Shown here: positions 1-5,166 of the stretch, piece by piece | Position numbering within the stretch: position 1 is the stretch's first letter | Layout: the number at the start of each line of letters is the position of its first letter | Source: Nitrososphaera sp. | Lineage (GTDB): Archaea; Thermoproteota; Nitrososphaeria; Nitrososphaerales; Nitrososphaeraceae | NCBI GenBank assembly: GCA_025450475.1 | Contig: JANWHJ010000017.1 | Span: forward strand, 1-5,166 | Length of the DNA: 5,166 bases | Reading direction: 5' to 3' | The notes under the pieces: model-generated | Databases searched by the model: none | What the model was told of the DNA's origin: nothing | Seen by the model: only the letters and a program-made list of their open reading frames with translations | Program-made: the position numbers and the translations under genes

Positions 1-457
1 CCGTGCCGCCACACTCTACCACCATGATATCCAGTTTCTCTTCGCTTGCAATCTTGCGCAGGGCGTTCTTTATGGCATCGGTGACATGCGGGATGATCTG
101 GACGCACTGGCCCAGGTACTTGCCTTCGCGCTCTGCCCTTATGACGTCATTGTAGACCCTGCCTGTCGTAATATTATGATCTTTGGTCATGGCGGTATCG
201 ATAAAGCGCTCATAGTTGCCAATGTCCATGTCGCATTCGCCACCGTCGTCCGTGACAAAGACTTCGCCGTGCGCAACAGGGTTCATCGTGCCGGCGTCGT
301 AGTTGACGTACGGGTCTATCTTGACGCAGGAGACCTTGTAGCCCGCAAGTTGCAGTAGCTTTGCCGTTGAAGAAGTTGTGACGCCCTTGCCGAGGCCTGA
401 CATAACTCCGCCTGTCACAAAAATAAACTTGCTTCCATTCTGCGTCCTAGACTGCAC
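1..457 (-). CDS. pyrG: CTP synthase (glutamine-hydrolysing), N-terminal part, cut by the window edge
   Basis: CTP synthase aminates UTP to CTP using ATP and glutamine, the last step of pyrimidine nucleotide synthesis in the cytoplasm. The 152 visible residues are the start of the synthetase (ATPase) domain; the family is usually about 530-550 residues, so the rest, including the glutamine amidotransferase domain, lies beyond the left edge. Seen: KFIFVTGGVMSGLGKG (residues 10-25, the P-loop-like nucleotide site), KIDPYVN, GTMNPVAHGEVFVTDDGGE, DIGNYERF, TTGRVYNDV, and VECGGT close to the edge. These follow known CTP synthases block by block; the acidic residues in TDDGGE and VECGGT match the family's magnesium-binding positions. 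The start is the GTG at 457-455. An in-frame TAA lies about 24 bases further upstream, and the next in-frame ATG would cut into the nucleotide-binding motif. No Shine-Dalgarno is seen, and a TATA-like box sits at leaderless spacing. It diverges from the gene at 557. Confidence 0.96.
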   Translation of the reverse strand, partial: MQSRTQNGSKFIFVTGGVMSGLGKGVTTSSTAKLLQLAGYKVSCVKIDPYVNYDAGTMNPVAHGEVFVTDDGGECDMDIGNYERFIDTAMTKDHNITTGRVYNDVIRAEREGKYLGQCVQIIPHVTDAIKNALRKIASEEKLDIMVVECGGT

Positions 458-478
458 ATCAACGTTTAGAATGTCACC

Positions 479-486
479 TTTTTATT
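479..486 (-). promoter_or_regulatory. TATA-like box for pyrG
   Basis: On the minus strand this reads AATAAAAA and is centred about 26 bases before the GTG start at 457. That is the spacing expected of an archaeal TATA box for a leaderless transcript. The assignment rests only on composition and distance. A second AT-rich stretch near 515 could also serve pyrG, with a leader of about 30 bases. Confidence 0.35.
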
Positions 487-511
487 CCTTTATGGGTTCG
501 CCGGCGCTATG

Positions 512-518
512 TTAATAT
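512..518 (+). promoter_or_regulatory. TATA-like box for the 126-residue gene at 557
   Basis: TTAATAT lies about 41 bases before the ATG at 557, which would place transcription start near 541 with a leader of about 15 bases. The same element is readable on the minus strand and could contribute to pyrG transcription. The assignment rests on sequence and distance only. Confidence 0.3.
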
Positions 519-556
519 GAAGAAAACGCGCTAACGATCTTGTTACCACACACAAG

Positions 557-937
557 ATGACTAAACAGGATTCAAACAAGCTCAAGGGCCGATCCGCGAT
601 AGAGGCCGCCCACGTCGGTGTCACCAACGAAGACGAATCAAGGCTTGACACAACCATATCGCAGCTTTACGGCGTTGAAAGCGACGAGGCTGTGGACATA
701 CACGCCAATTACCACATCGACAAAATCCTCGCGTCGTTAGCGAAAAGGGCAAGAGAAAATGGTATGAAAAGGGAGGTCCTCGCAGAGCGTATTCAATACC
801 TCGACATTTCAGGCTCTGCATACCAGGTGGCAAAGGGCAAGTTGACAGAAGCGGCAGCAGTCGACGCGCTATTTCGCGGTCTTTCGGCAATAGAAAACAA
901 TGGCAAGGCGGACGACAGATTCAACGTTTACAGCTAG
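557..937 (+). CDS. Hypothetical protein, 126 residues, function unknown
   Basis: I do not recognise this protein. It is hydrophilic and looks mostly helical, with no signal peptide, membrane segment or cysteine. The first 35 residues are polar and probably flexible. A middle helical stretch follows (roughly residues 50-80, containing IDKILASLAKRARENG and KREVLAERIQYLD), and then an alanine-rich helix (KLTEAAAVDALFRGLSAIE). The third codon positions are G/C-rich and it uses agg, ata and aag codons like its neighbours, which supports real coding. The ATG at 557 is the only reasonable start, and no Shine-Dalgarno precedes it. It is divergent from pyrG (99-base gap) and convergent with the winged-helix gene that ends at 1045. 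Nothing in the context gives it a role. A lineage-restricted archaeal gene is my best guess. Confidence 0.72.
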   Translation: MTKQDSNKLKGRSAIEAAHVGVTNEDESRLDTTISQLYGVESDEAVDIHANYHIDKILASLAKRARENGMKREVLAERIQYLDISGSAYQVAKGKLTEAAAVDALFRGLSAIENNGKADDRFNVYS

Positions 938-974
938 CTACGCCTTCGTCAGAAACCTCGTCGAAAAGTCTGCA

Positions 975-995
975 AGATCGTATTCTTTGCGATCT
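975..995. repeat. Small inverted repeat between convergent genes
   Basis: AGATCG (975-980) and CGATCT (990-995) form a perfect 6-base-pair stem around a 9-base loop. It lies in the 107-base gap between two convergent genes. No T-run follows it on the plus strand, so it is not a textbook terminator. It may be chance. Confidence 0.25.
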
Positions 996-1030
996 AGACA
1001 CTTTCTGGATGTTAAATTGCAGTATGCACT

Positions 1031-1035
1031 AAAAA
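1031..1035 (-). terminator. T-tract, possible terminator of the cdc6/winged-helix unit
   Basis: On the minus strand, five T residues in the context ATCTTTTTAG begin about ten bases after the TAA stop of the winged-helix gene. Archaeal RNA polymerase commonly terminates at such T-tracts without a hairpin. A single tract of five is weak evidence. Confidence 0.35.
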
Positions 1036-1044
1036 GATACAGCG

Positions 1045-1338
1045 TTACGGTTGGCCGATATAGCCTGTGTCATTGAAGAATTCTATCAGCCTGCCAACAT
1101 ACTTGTTTTCGCGGTTTATCCCGTACATCACGTTGGCGTACTTGCTCTGGGTCACCCAGCCTATCCTCACGAGGTCGTCAAGGTTGTTCTTGATGTCTTC
1201 GCGCTTTAGGTTGGTCTTTTTGTGGAGCACGTAGACGGTCGCCAGCTTGTTCTCCTCCGCAAGCGTCCTGATTATCTTGATCTTGCCTATGCTGCCCAGC
1301 CCTGTCTCTATGATCTCCTTGATGCTGGCTTCTGACAT
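1045..1338 (-). CDS. Small winged-helix-like protein, coupled to cdc6
   Basis: A 97-residue protein that reads as a winged helix-turn-helix. GSIGKIKIIRTLAEEN (about residues 15-30) would be helix 1. LATVYVLHKKTNLKREDIKN then NLDDLVRIGWV fit helix 2 and the recognition helix, and the stretch from VTQSKYANVMYGINR looks like the beta wing. A last helix (KYVGRLIEFFNDTGYI) could serve dimerisation. No ligand-binding or catalytic domain is present. Its ATG overlaps the TAA of the initiator gene (TAATG), so the two are very likely one transcript with coupled translation. The context suggests a DNA-binding accessory or regulator tied to replication initiation or to cdc6 expression; this is inference. 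The fold was judged by eye, not by profile search. Confidence 0.82.
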   Translation of the reverse strand: MSEASIKEIIETGLGSIGKIKIIRTLAEENKLATVYVLHKKTNLKREDIKNNLDDLVRIGWVTQSKYANVMYGINRENKYVGRLIEFFNDTGYIGQP

Positions 1339-2522
1339 TATTTTGCACCCTTGATCCTGCTCATGAGCACCGGCTCTAGCTCTGACAGTGACGCGCCGTG
1401 CAAGCCAATTTCTTTTAGCGACTTGATGTCTATCAGCCTCCTTGCCTTCAAGTCGTCAAGGTAGTCTTCGACGTCTAGTTTTTTTACGCCCAACAGTTCA
1501 ACAAGCTCGGCAGTGTACAGCCGCACATCCTTTAGCTCGACGTACGGCTTTTTCTTGGCCTTTAGTGCTCGCACAAGGGCCATCATGCTGACAAGATGGT
1601 TCTTTGACAACTGATCGAGCTCCTCCGTGGTTATTGAAGGGTGTACCTGCCCGTGCACCTTGCGAACGTGATCAAGCGTGACCCTGCCAGTCCCCTGAGA
1701 TTCTGCGAGGTTGCCTGCGTAAAGCAGCAGATCGAGGGCGTACCTCACATCTCCGTTTACCTCCCGCGAGGTCGTAATGCTTGAAACCTTGTCAATGACG
1801 TCCGAGCCTATCGCCTTTGGGTTGAAAGCTTGGCCGGCACGGCTCTCAAGTATGTCGCTCACCTGCTGTATCGTATACGGATGAAATTCCATCGGGACGT
1901 GTCCAAGAGTGCTCATCTCGGCAGGATCGAGTCTATTGTAAAATTCTGTGCTTCTTGCGATGAATATTACGCCCTTTACGTTGCATGGCTTGTCAGGCTC
2001 GAACTCGTTTAGCCTAGTAAGGTCGTAAATGATGCCGGTGTCCTTGCTCGTCTTTATCATGTAGTCAATTTCGTCCATAACAATGAGCGCGTACTGCTTG
2101 TTTTCGCGCAAGTAACGCAACAGGTAGCGCAGCATTTCTTCCGCGCTCAGGCCCTGCGCCGGCAGCTCAGGCGCTATTCGTTCAAGAAGGAACCGGTATA
2201 TTGCGAATTTGTTCCCGCCCTGCAGCTTCAGGTTGATGTACGCCGTTTTCAAAGTCAGACGGCTTTTCGCAAACTGTTCCTCGATCATTTTTGAAGATCT
2301 GAGGACCGTTGACGTCTTGCCGATACCTGCTGCGCCTACCTCATGCAGGACCGTCAACGGAAACTTGTCGGGATCTCTGGCTGCGTCGGAAAACACGTGA
2401 ACTATTTGCTGTATCTGGGCTTGGCGGTGGGGCAGCTCTTCCGGCACATACCGTGGCGATAGTTTAGACCTGTCGCGGAAGATTGCGCTTTCAGACATGG
2501 GGCTAGGTGGAATACGTGTCAT
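1338..2522 (-). CDS. cdc6: Orc1/Cdc6-family replication initiator (AAA+ ATPase)
   Basis: This is the archaeal replication initiator, which binds origin DNA as an ATP-regulated protein and recruits the MCM helicase. Seen, numbered from the ATG at 2522: an N-terminal block IFRDRSKLSPRYVPEELPHR (14-33) typical of the family; Walker A GAAGIGKT (63-70); Walker B IVMDEID (147-153); a sensor-1 strand GVIFIARS (184-191); the LDPAEMSTLG and FHPYTIQQV blocks (198-221); and sensor 2 GDVRYALDLL (257-266) with Arg260. The last 100 or so residues form a winged-helix DNA-binding region. At 394 residues the length is normal. The start is uncertain. The in-frame ATG at 2498 gives MSESAIFRDR, which matches usual family N-termini better, and each start has a TATA-like box about 27-34 bases upstream. 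Walker A and sensor 1 depart from the common GPPGTGKT and SND forms. It overlaps the downstream winged-helix gene by one base. Confidence 0.95.
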   Translation of the reverse strand: MTRIPPSPMSESAIFRDRSKLSPRYVPEELPHRQAQIQQIVHVFSDAARDPDKFPLTVLHEVGAAGIGKTSTVLRSSKMIEEQFAKSRLTLKTAYINLKLQGGNKFAIYRFLLERIAPELPAQGLSAEEMLRYLLRYLRENKQYALIVMDEIDYMIKTSKDTGIIYDLTRLNEFEPDKPCNVKGVIFIARSTEFYNRLDPAEMSTLGHVPMEFHPYTIQQVSDILESRAGQAFNPKAIGSDVIDKVSSITTSREVNGDVRYALDLLLYAGNLAESQGTGRVTLDHVRKVHGQVHPSITTEELDQLSKNHLVSMMALVRALKAKKKPYVELKDVRLYTAELVELLGVKKLDVEDYLDDLKARRLIDIKSLKEIGLHGASLSELEPVLMSRIKGAK

Positions 2523-2527
2523 TCGTC

Positions 2528-2536
2528 AATATATAT
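2528..2536 (-). promoter_or_regulatory. TATA-like box for cdc6
   Basis: The alternating AT stretch ATATATATT (minus strand) is centred about 34 bases before the ATG at 2498, giving a predicted transcription start near 2506. This would exclude the ATG at 2522 from the message. The neighbouring AT-rich element at 2547-2553 is nearly symmetrical and could instead drive a leaderless start at 2522. Which box is used decides the protein's N-terminus. Confidence 0.4.
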
Positions 2537-2546
2537 CTGAATAGAA

Positions 2547-2553
2547 TTAATAT
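2547..2553 (+). promoter_or_regulatory. TATA-like box for trpC
   Basis: TTAATAT is centred about 30 bases before the trpC ATG at 2580, predicting a transcript with a leader of only a few bases. No Shine-Dalgarno lies before the ATG, which agrees with leaderless or near-leaderless translation. It lies within the 57-base gap shared with divergent cdc6. Confidence 0.45.
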
Positions 2554-2555
2554 CT

Positions 2556-2571
2556 GGCAGGCTAACTTGCC
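2556..2571. promoter_or_regulatory. Imperfect palindrome between the trpC TATA-like box and ATG
   Basis: GGCAGGCTAACTTGCC matches its own reverse complement at 12 of 16 positions, with GGCA/TGCC arms. It sits directly after the TATA-like box and before the ATG, where a bound repressor could block the polymerase. No copy is seen near trpB, so a role in tryptophan control is speculative. Confidence 0.2.
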
Positions 2572-2579
2572 TTGCACGC

Positions 2580-3377
2580 ATGACCAAGTTTGTCAGGACC
2601 GACTTTAGCATAAAGCGCCTCGTGGACAATTCATTCAAGGCGATAGACGAGGGTGCATACGATACAAGACATTCGTTCACACACGACGTGATAAATATCA
2701 GAAAGGCAGTGATGTCGTGTTCTCATGCCCCGCTCATCACAGAGGTAAAGTTCTCGTCGCCTTCCAAGGGCAAGATAAGGAGCATGACACAGCCGGTCCA
2801 AATCGCGACCACCATGGTCAATGCTGGCGCCATCGGCCTGTCTGTTCTTACACAGCCTTACCTTTTCGATGGCTCTATAGAATACCTGGCAGTTATCAGA
2901 AAGGCAGTAAGAGTGCCCCTGCTAATGAAGGACATCACAGTCAGCACTGTCCAGATCGACGCCGGCAAAAAAGCCGGCGCGGACTGCATCCTGCTCATCA
3001 AGACGGTCTTTGACCAGGACCTGGCAGAGGATGGCATGGAAAAACTTGCAGAATACGCTGCAAAGAAGGGGCTGCAGGTGCTGGTTGAAGTCCACACAGA
3101 GCGGGAATTTGCCGAAGTGCTCAAGGAAAAGCACAATCTTGTTGGCATCAACAATCGCAACCTCAACAACCTCAAGGTAGACATTGAAAACACTGAGCGG
3201 CTGCTGAAAAAGCACGGCAAGGGCAAGGGCCTAGTAATAAGCGAGAGCGGCATTAGCAAGCCGGCAGATATACAGTATCTGAGAAAGGCCGGCGCGGACG
3301 CGTTCTTGGTCGGCACGAGCATAATGGAGACAGGCGACATCGGCGCCAAGGTGGCCGAGCTTTACAATTCCCTCTGA
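2580..3377 (+). CDS. trpC: Indole-3-glycerol phosphate synthase
   Basis: The enzyme closes the ring of carboxyphenylamino-deoxyribulose phosphate to indole-3-glycerol phosphate, with loss of CO2 and water, in cytoplasmic tryptophan synthesis. It is a complete 265-residue single-domain (beta/alpha)8 protein of normal length, with no fused TrpF. Catalytic motifs are in order: EVKFSSPSKG (Glu55, Lys57, Ser60), LLMKDI (general acid Lys117), VLVEVH (Glu170), GINNRNL (Asn at 191-192), ISESGI (Glu222, Ser223), and the phosphate-binding end AGADAFLVGTSIM (237-249). The ATG at 2580 is the natural start, with a TATA-like box at close spacing. The TGA stop at 3375-3377 directly abuts the minus-strand stop of the decayed acetyltransferase gene, making the palindrome TGATCA. 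trpB follows on the same strand, but about 850 bases away. Confidence 0.97.
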   Translation: MTKFVRTDFSIKRLVDNSFKAIDEGAYDTRHSFTHDVINIRKAVMSCSHAPLITEVKFSSPSKGKIRSMTQPVQIATTMVNAGAIGLSVLTQPYLFDGSIEYLAVIRKAVRVPLLMKDITVSTVQIDAGKKAGADCILLIKTVFDQDLAEDGMEKLAEYAAKKGLQVLVEVHTEREFAEVLKEKHNLVGINNRNLNNLKVDIENTERLLKKHGKGKGLVISESGISKPADIQYLRKAGADAFLVGTSIMETGDIGAKVAELYNSL

Positions 3378-4174
3378 TCATCCTAGCTCAAGGGTGGTCA
3401 CGCCATAAATCTTGCCAAGCGGCAAGCGTGGAATGACTTTGTTGTATATGCGCGCCGTTTCGAAAATCTTTTTCCCTCATTTTTGCAAGATCCAGAACCT
3501 GCTGGTTTGACTCGGACACGCGATGAACACGATGTTTCCCAACAGCATCCCTTGCCAGCTCGGACAGCAGCTCTTGCGCAATTTCCTTGCTGTCTGCAGA
3601 GCGGTCATACCTTGAAACCAGTGACGCACGGGCGCGCCACTCCATACCATGCAACCTTCCGTCAGACAGGTAACCCAGTGCCTTGCCTTACTTCTGGGAA
3701 ATCCATCTTGAGATGAAACTGTCGCGTCTTGCAGGAAACATCTGGTTGTCGTACTCGGAGACTTTGCTTGTTTTGACAATTTTCAGATCAACTATATTTC
3801 AGGAAGGCCTGCCAGACACAGCAGGGTTCCCGGCGAACCGCAAGTTCCTGCTCACAAATCCAAAGCCGTACCTTTCATTAGTCAGCCTGCATTGCAGAGA
3901 CGCCGTCAAGCCAGACGTTTCTATCGCCAAGGTATTCAAGCACCTTTTCCCGGATCCTGATCCCAAAGCTACGGTTGTATTGTGGCTTGACAATGTATAG
4001 TCCGAGAAAGCCGAACGAGCTGCCGTATGTGACCGAAGAAATGCACGCGATCAAGGCCACGAAAATAAAGCCTGCAAAATATCATACTAGGTACACGTGG
4101 TAGAACACCACTGCATCGTTCAGATCGGGCCACCTCATTGTCATGATGACAAATTCTTTTGACGCTTCTGACAA
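3378..4174 (-). pseudogene. Decayed GNAT N-acetyltransferase gene (YitH-type C-terminal half)
   Basis: No intact gene fits this gap, but on the minus strand one protein family can be read almost end to end by changing frame. In order: EFVIMTMRWPDLNDAV (near 4160-4110), FVALIACISSVTYGSSFG, FGFLGLYIVKPQYNRSFG and VLEYLGDRNVWLDGVSAMQA (GNAT core with the acetyl-CoA loop region), NERYGFGFVSRNLRFAG, YDNQMFPARRDSFISRW, VAWYGVARPCVTGFKV, ADSKEIAQELLSELARDA, GNIVFIACP, ESNQQVLDLAKMREK, and FETARIYNK running to GKIYGVTTLELG and TGA at 3380-3378. This matches acetyltransferases with an N-terminal GNAT domain and a second YitH-like (Acetyltransf_18) domain. In-frame stops lie at 4084-4082, 3801-3799, 3690-3688 and 3607-3605. 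Frames change near 3885, 3660, 3600, 3540, 3520 and 3470. About 25-30 residues seem lost near the N-terminus. The upstream end is approximate. The family was recognised from memory of its motifs; the original substrate is unknown. Confidence 0.8.
3469..3484 (+). terminator. Twin T-tracts downstream of trpC, possible terminator
   Basis: TTTTTCCCTCATTTTT has two runs of five T about 92-107 bases after the trpC stop, in the sense direction of trpC. Archaeal polymerases can terminate at such tracts. If they are used, trpC and trpB are separate transcripts. They lie inside the decayed acetyltransferase gene and may simply be its lysine-rich codons read from the other strand. Confidence 0.3.
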
Positions 4175-4198
4175 ATCATATGTGGTATTGCGAATCCC

Positions 4199-4204
4199 TT
4201 AATA
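4199..4204 (+). promoter_or_regulatory. TATA-like box for trpB
   Basis: TTAATA, flanked by C runs, is centred about 25 bases before the TTG at 4227 and 31 before the TTG at 4233. This is leaderless or near-leaderless spacing. The trpB reading frame has a TAA at 4200-4202, so translation must begin after this element. Confidence 0.4.
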
Positions 4205-4226
4205 CCCCTTTTGGCTGCTAGAGCAC

Positions 4227-5166
4227 TTGTTCTTGTTAGGCAATTACCCAGTAGGCGGCAAGTTCGGCAAGTACGGAGGCAAGTACATACCTGAGACGCT
4301 GGTTCCTGCAGTCGAAGAGCTGGAATCTGCCTATGAAAAGTACCGAAACGATTCTGATTTTCAAAAAGAACTGTCGTATTATTTGAGTGAAGACGCCGGC
4401 AGGCCGACTCCTCTCTATTTTGCAAAGAATCTGACAGAGCATGTCGGCGGCGCCCGGATTTACCTAAAGCGCGAGGACCTGCTGCACGGTGGCGCTCACA
4501 AGACAAACAACACACTCGGGCAGGCGCTTCTCGCAAAAAAGATGGGCAAAAAGAGGATAATCGCAGAGACCGGCGCGGGGCAGCACGGAGTTGGCACCGC
4601 GCTTGCCTGCGCCGTGCTCGGGCTTCCATCAGAAGTCTACATGGGAGTAAAGGATGTCGAGCGGCAAAAGTTGAACGTCTTTAGGATGAAACTTTTAGGT
4701 GCAACAGTGCATTCAGTCCAGTCGGGCAGCAAGACACTCAAGGATGCGATCAACGAAGCGATCCGCGACTGGATTGCGAACGTGAAAACGACTTACTATC
4801 TTATTGGCTCGGTGGTGGGCCCGCACCCATACCCAATGATGGTGAGGGACTTCCAGAGCGTCATTGGTCACGAAATAAAGCAACAGATGCAAGAGCTGGA
4901 AGGCAGGCTACCCAACGTGGTGGTGGCTTGCGTAGGCGGTGGAAGCAACGCCATGGGATCGTTCTACCCGTTTCTAGACGACTCGGATGTCGCGCTGTGC
5001 GGCGTGGAGGCAGGCGGTGAAGGGATCAAATCCGGCAAACACTCGGCCACGCTCGCCGCCGGCTCGGAAGGGGTTCTCCACGGCATGTACACCTACTTGC
5101 TGCAGGATGAATGTGGTCATATCATTGAAACCCATAGCATATCCGCAGGGCTTGACTACACCGGCA
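4227..5166 (+). CDS. trpB: Tryptophan synthase beta chain (TrpB1 type), C-terminus cut by window edge
   Basis: TrpB condenses indole with L-serine to tryptophan using pyridoxal phosphate, in complex with TrpA. About 313 residues are visible of roughly 390-400. Seen, numbered from 4227: FGKYGGKYIPETLVPAVEEL in the N-terminal region; REDLLHGGAHKTNN with the cofactor lysine Lys92; AETGAGQHGVG with catalytic Glu114; GSVVGPHPYP; and the phosphate-binding loop GGGSNA (237-242). The N-terminus and length suggest the TrpB1 form that pairs with TrpA, not the longer TrpB2. The start is unusual: the frame has a TAA at 4200-4202 and no ATG or GTG before the conserved block. Two TTG codons, 4227 and 4233, inside a CTTGTT duplication, are the only good candidates (CTG at 4215 is less likely). 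No Shine-Dalgarno is seen. trpA probably follows off the right edge (inference). Confidence 0.95.
   Translation, partial: MFLLGNYPVGGKFGKYGGKYIPETLVPAVEELESAYEKYRNDSDFQKELSYYLSEDAGRPTPLYFAKNLTEHVGGARIYLKREDLLHGGAHKTNNTLGQALLAKKMGKKRIIAETGAGQHGVGTALACAVLGLPSEVYMGVKDVERQKLNVFRMKLLGATVHSVQSGSKTLKDAINEAIRDWIANVKTTYYLIGSVVGPHPYPMMVRDFQSVIGHEIKQQMQELEGRLPNVVVACVGGGSNAMGSFYPFLDDSDVALCGVEAGGEGIKSGKHSATLAAGSEGVLHGMYTYLLQDECGHIIETHSISAGLDYTG

Noticed and set aside
86..358. Plus-strand open frame of 90 residues at the left edge
   Set aside because: It is antisense to conserved pyrG sequence and has no features of its own.
938..1044. Replication origin with origin-recognition-box repeats next to cdc6
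   Set aside because: I looked here and in 2520-2580 for the TTCCA...TGGAAAC type of repeat and for repeated A/T-rich blocks and saw none. The origin, if near, is not evident in this window.
2858..3349. Minus-strand open frame of 163 residues inside trpC
   Set aside because: It is a Ser/Leu-rich antisense shadow of trpC, whose catalytic motifs are all intact on the plus strand.
3388..3654. Minus-strand open frame of 88 residues that could pass as a small gene
   Set aside because: Its middle (ADSKEIAQ and ESNQQVLDLAKM) is real ancestral coding sequence, but its ends are out-of-frame readings of the decayed acetyltransferase. It is a fragment of that pseudogene.
3683..4000. Plus-strand open frame of 105 residues between trpC and trpB
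   Set aside because: It is antisense to the best preserved part of the acetyltransferase remnant, has no recognisable family features and no promoter fit.
4141..4629. Minus-strand open frame of 162 residues overlapping the start of trpB
   Set aside because: It is a shadow of trpB: rich in Arg, Cys and Ser, with no domain, and antisense to strongly conserved catalytic motifs.
1..5166. tRNA or rRNA genes, CRISPR arrays, insertion sequences, attachment sites
   Set aside because: No cloverleaf, no regularly spaced repeats, no transposase motifs and no terminal inverted repeats were seen by eye.

Overview
The window looks like a chromosomal segment of an ammonia-oxidising archaeon of the Nitrososphaera type (Thaumarchaeota/Nitrososphaeria). 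The evidence is an archaeal Orc1/Cdc6 initiator, AT-rich TATA-like boxes about 25-30 bases before several starts, almost no Shine-Dalgarno sequences, non-ATG starts, mid-range GC, and the style of the TrpC, TrpB and PyrG proteins. The genus is inferred from impression; no search was run.

Left part (1-1044): the 5' portion of pyrG (CTP synthase) runs leftward off the edge from a GTG start at 457. Divergent from it is a 126-residue gene of unknown function (557-937). A short gap with a small hairpin and a T-tract separates that gene from the next leftward unit.

Middle (1045-2522, minus strand): a two-gene unit encodes an Orc1/Cdc6 replication initiator followed by a 97-residue protein that looks like a winged helix. 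The stop and start overlap as TAATG. I saw no recognisable origin-recognition-box repeats around the initiator gene.

Right part (2580-5166): this is tryptophan biosynthesis. trpC (indole-3-glycerol phosphate synthase) is divergent from cdc6 across a gap of about 57 bases. trpB (tryptophan synthase beta chain) starts near 4227 and runs off the right edge. TrpC makes indole-3-glycerol phosphate. TrpA, not in the window, would release indole from it, and TrpB would join indole to serine.

The roughly 800 bases between trpC and trpB look empty by ORF calling. They hold a heavily decayed minus-strand gene for a GNAT acetyltransferase with a YitH-type C-terminal half. I count about six frameshifts, four internal stops and an apparent N-terminal deletion, yet the remnant is readable almost end to end. 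This is the most notable item here. The rest is housekeeping, and I found no convincing new multi-gene system.
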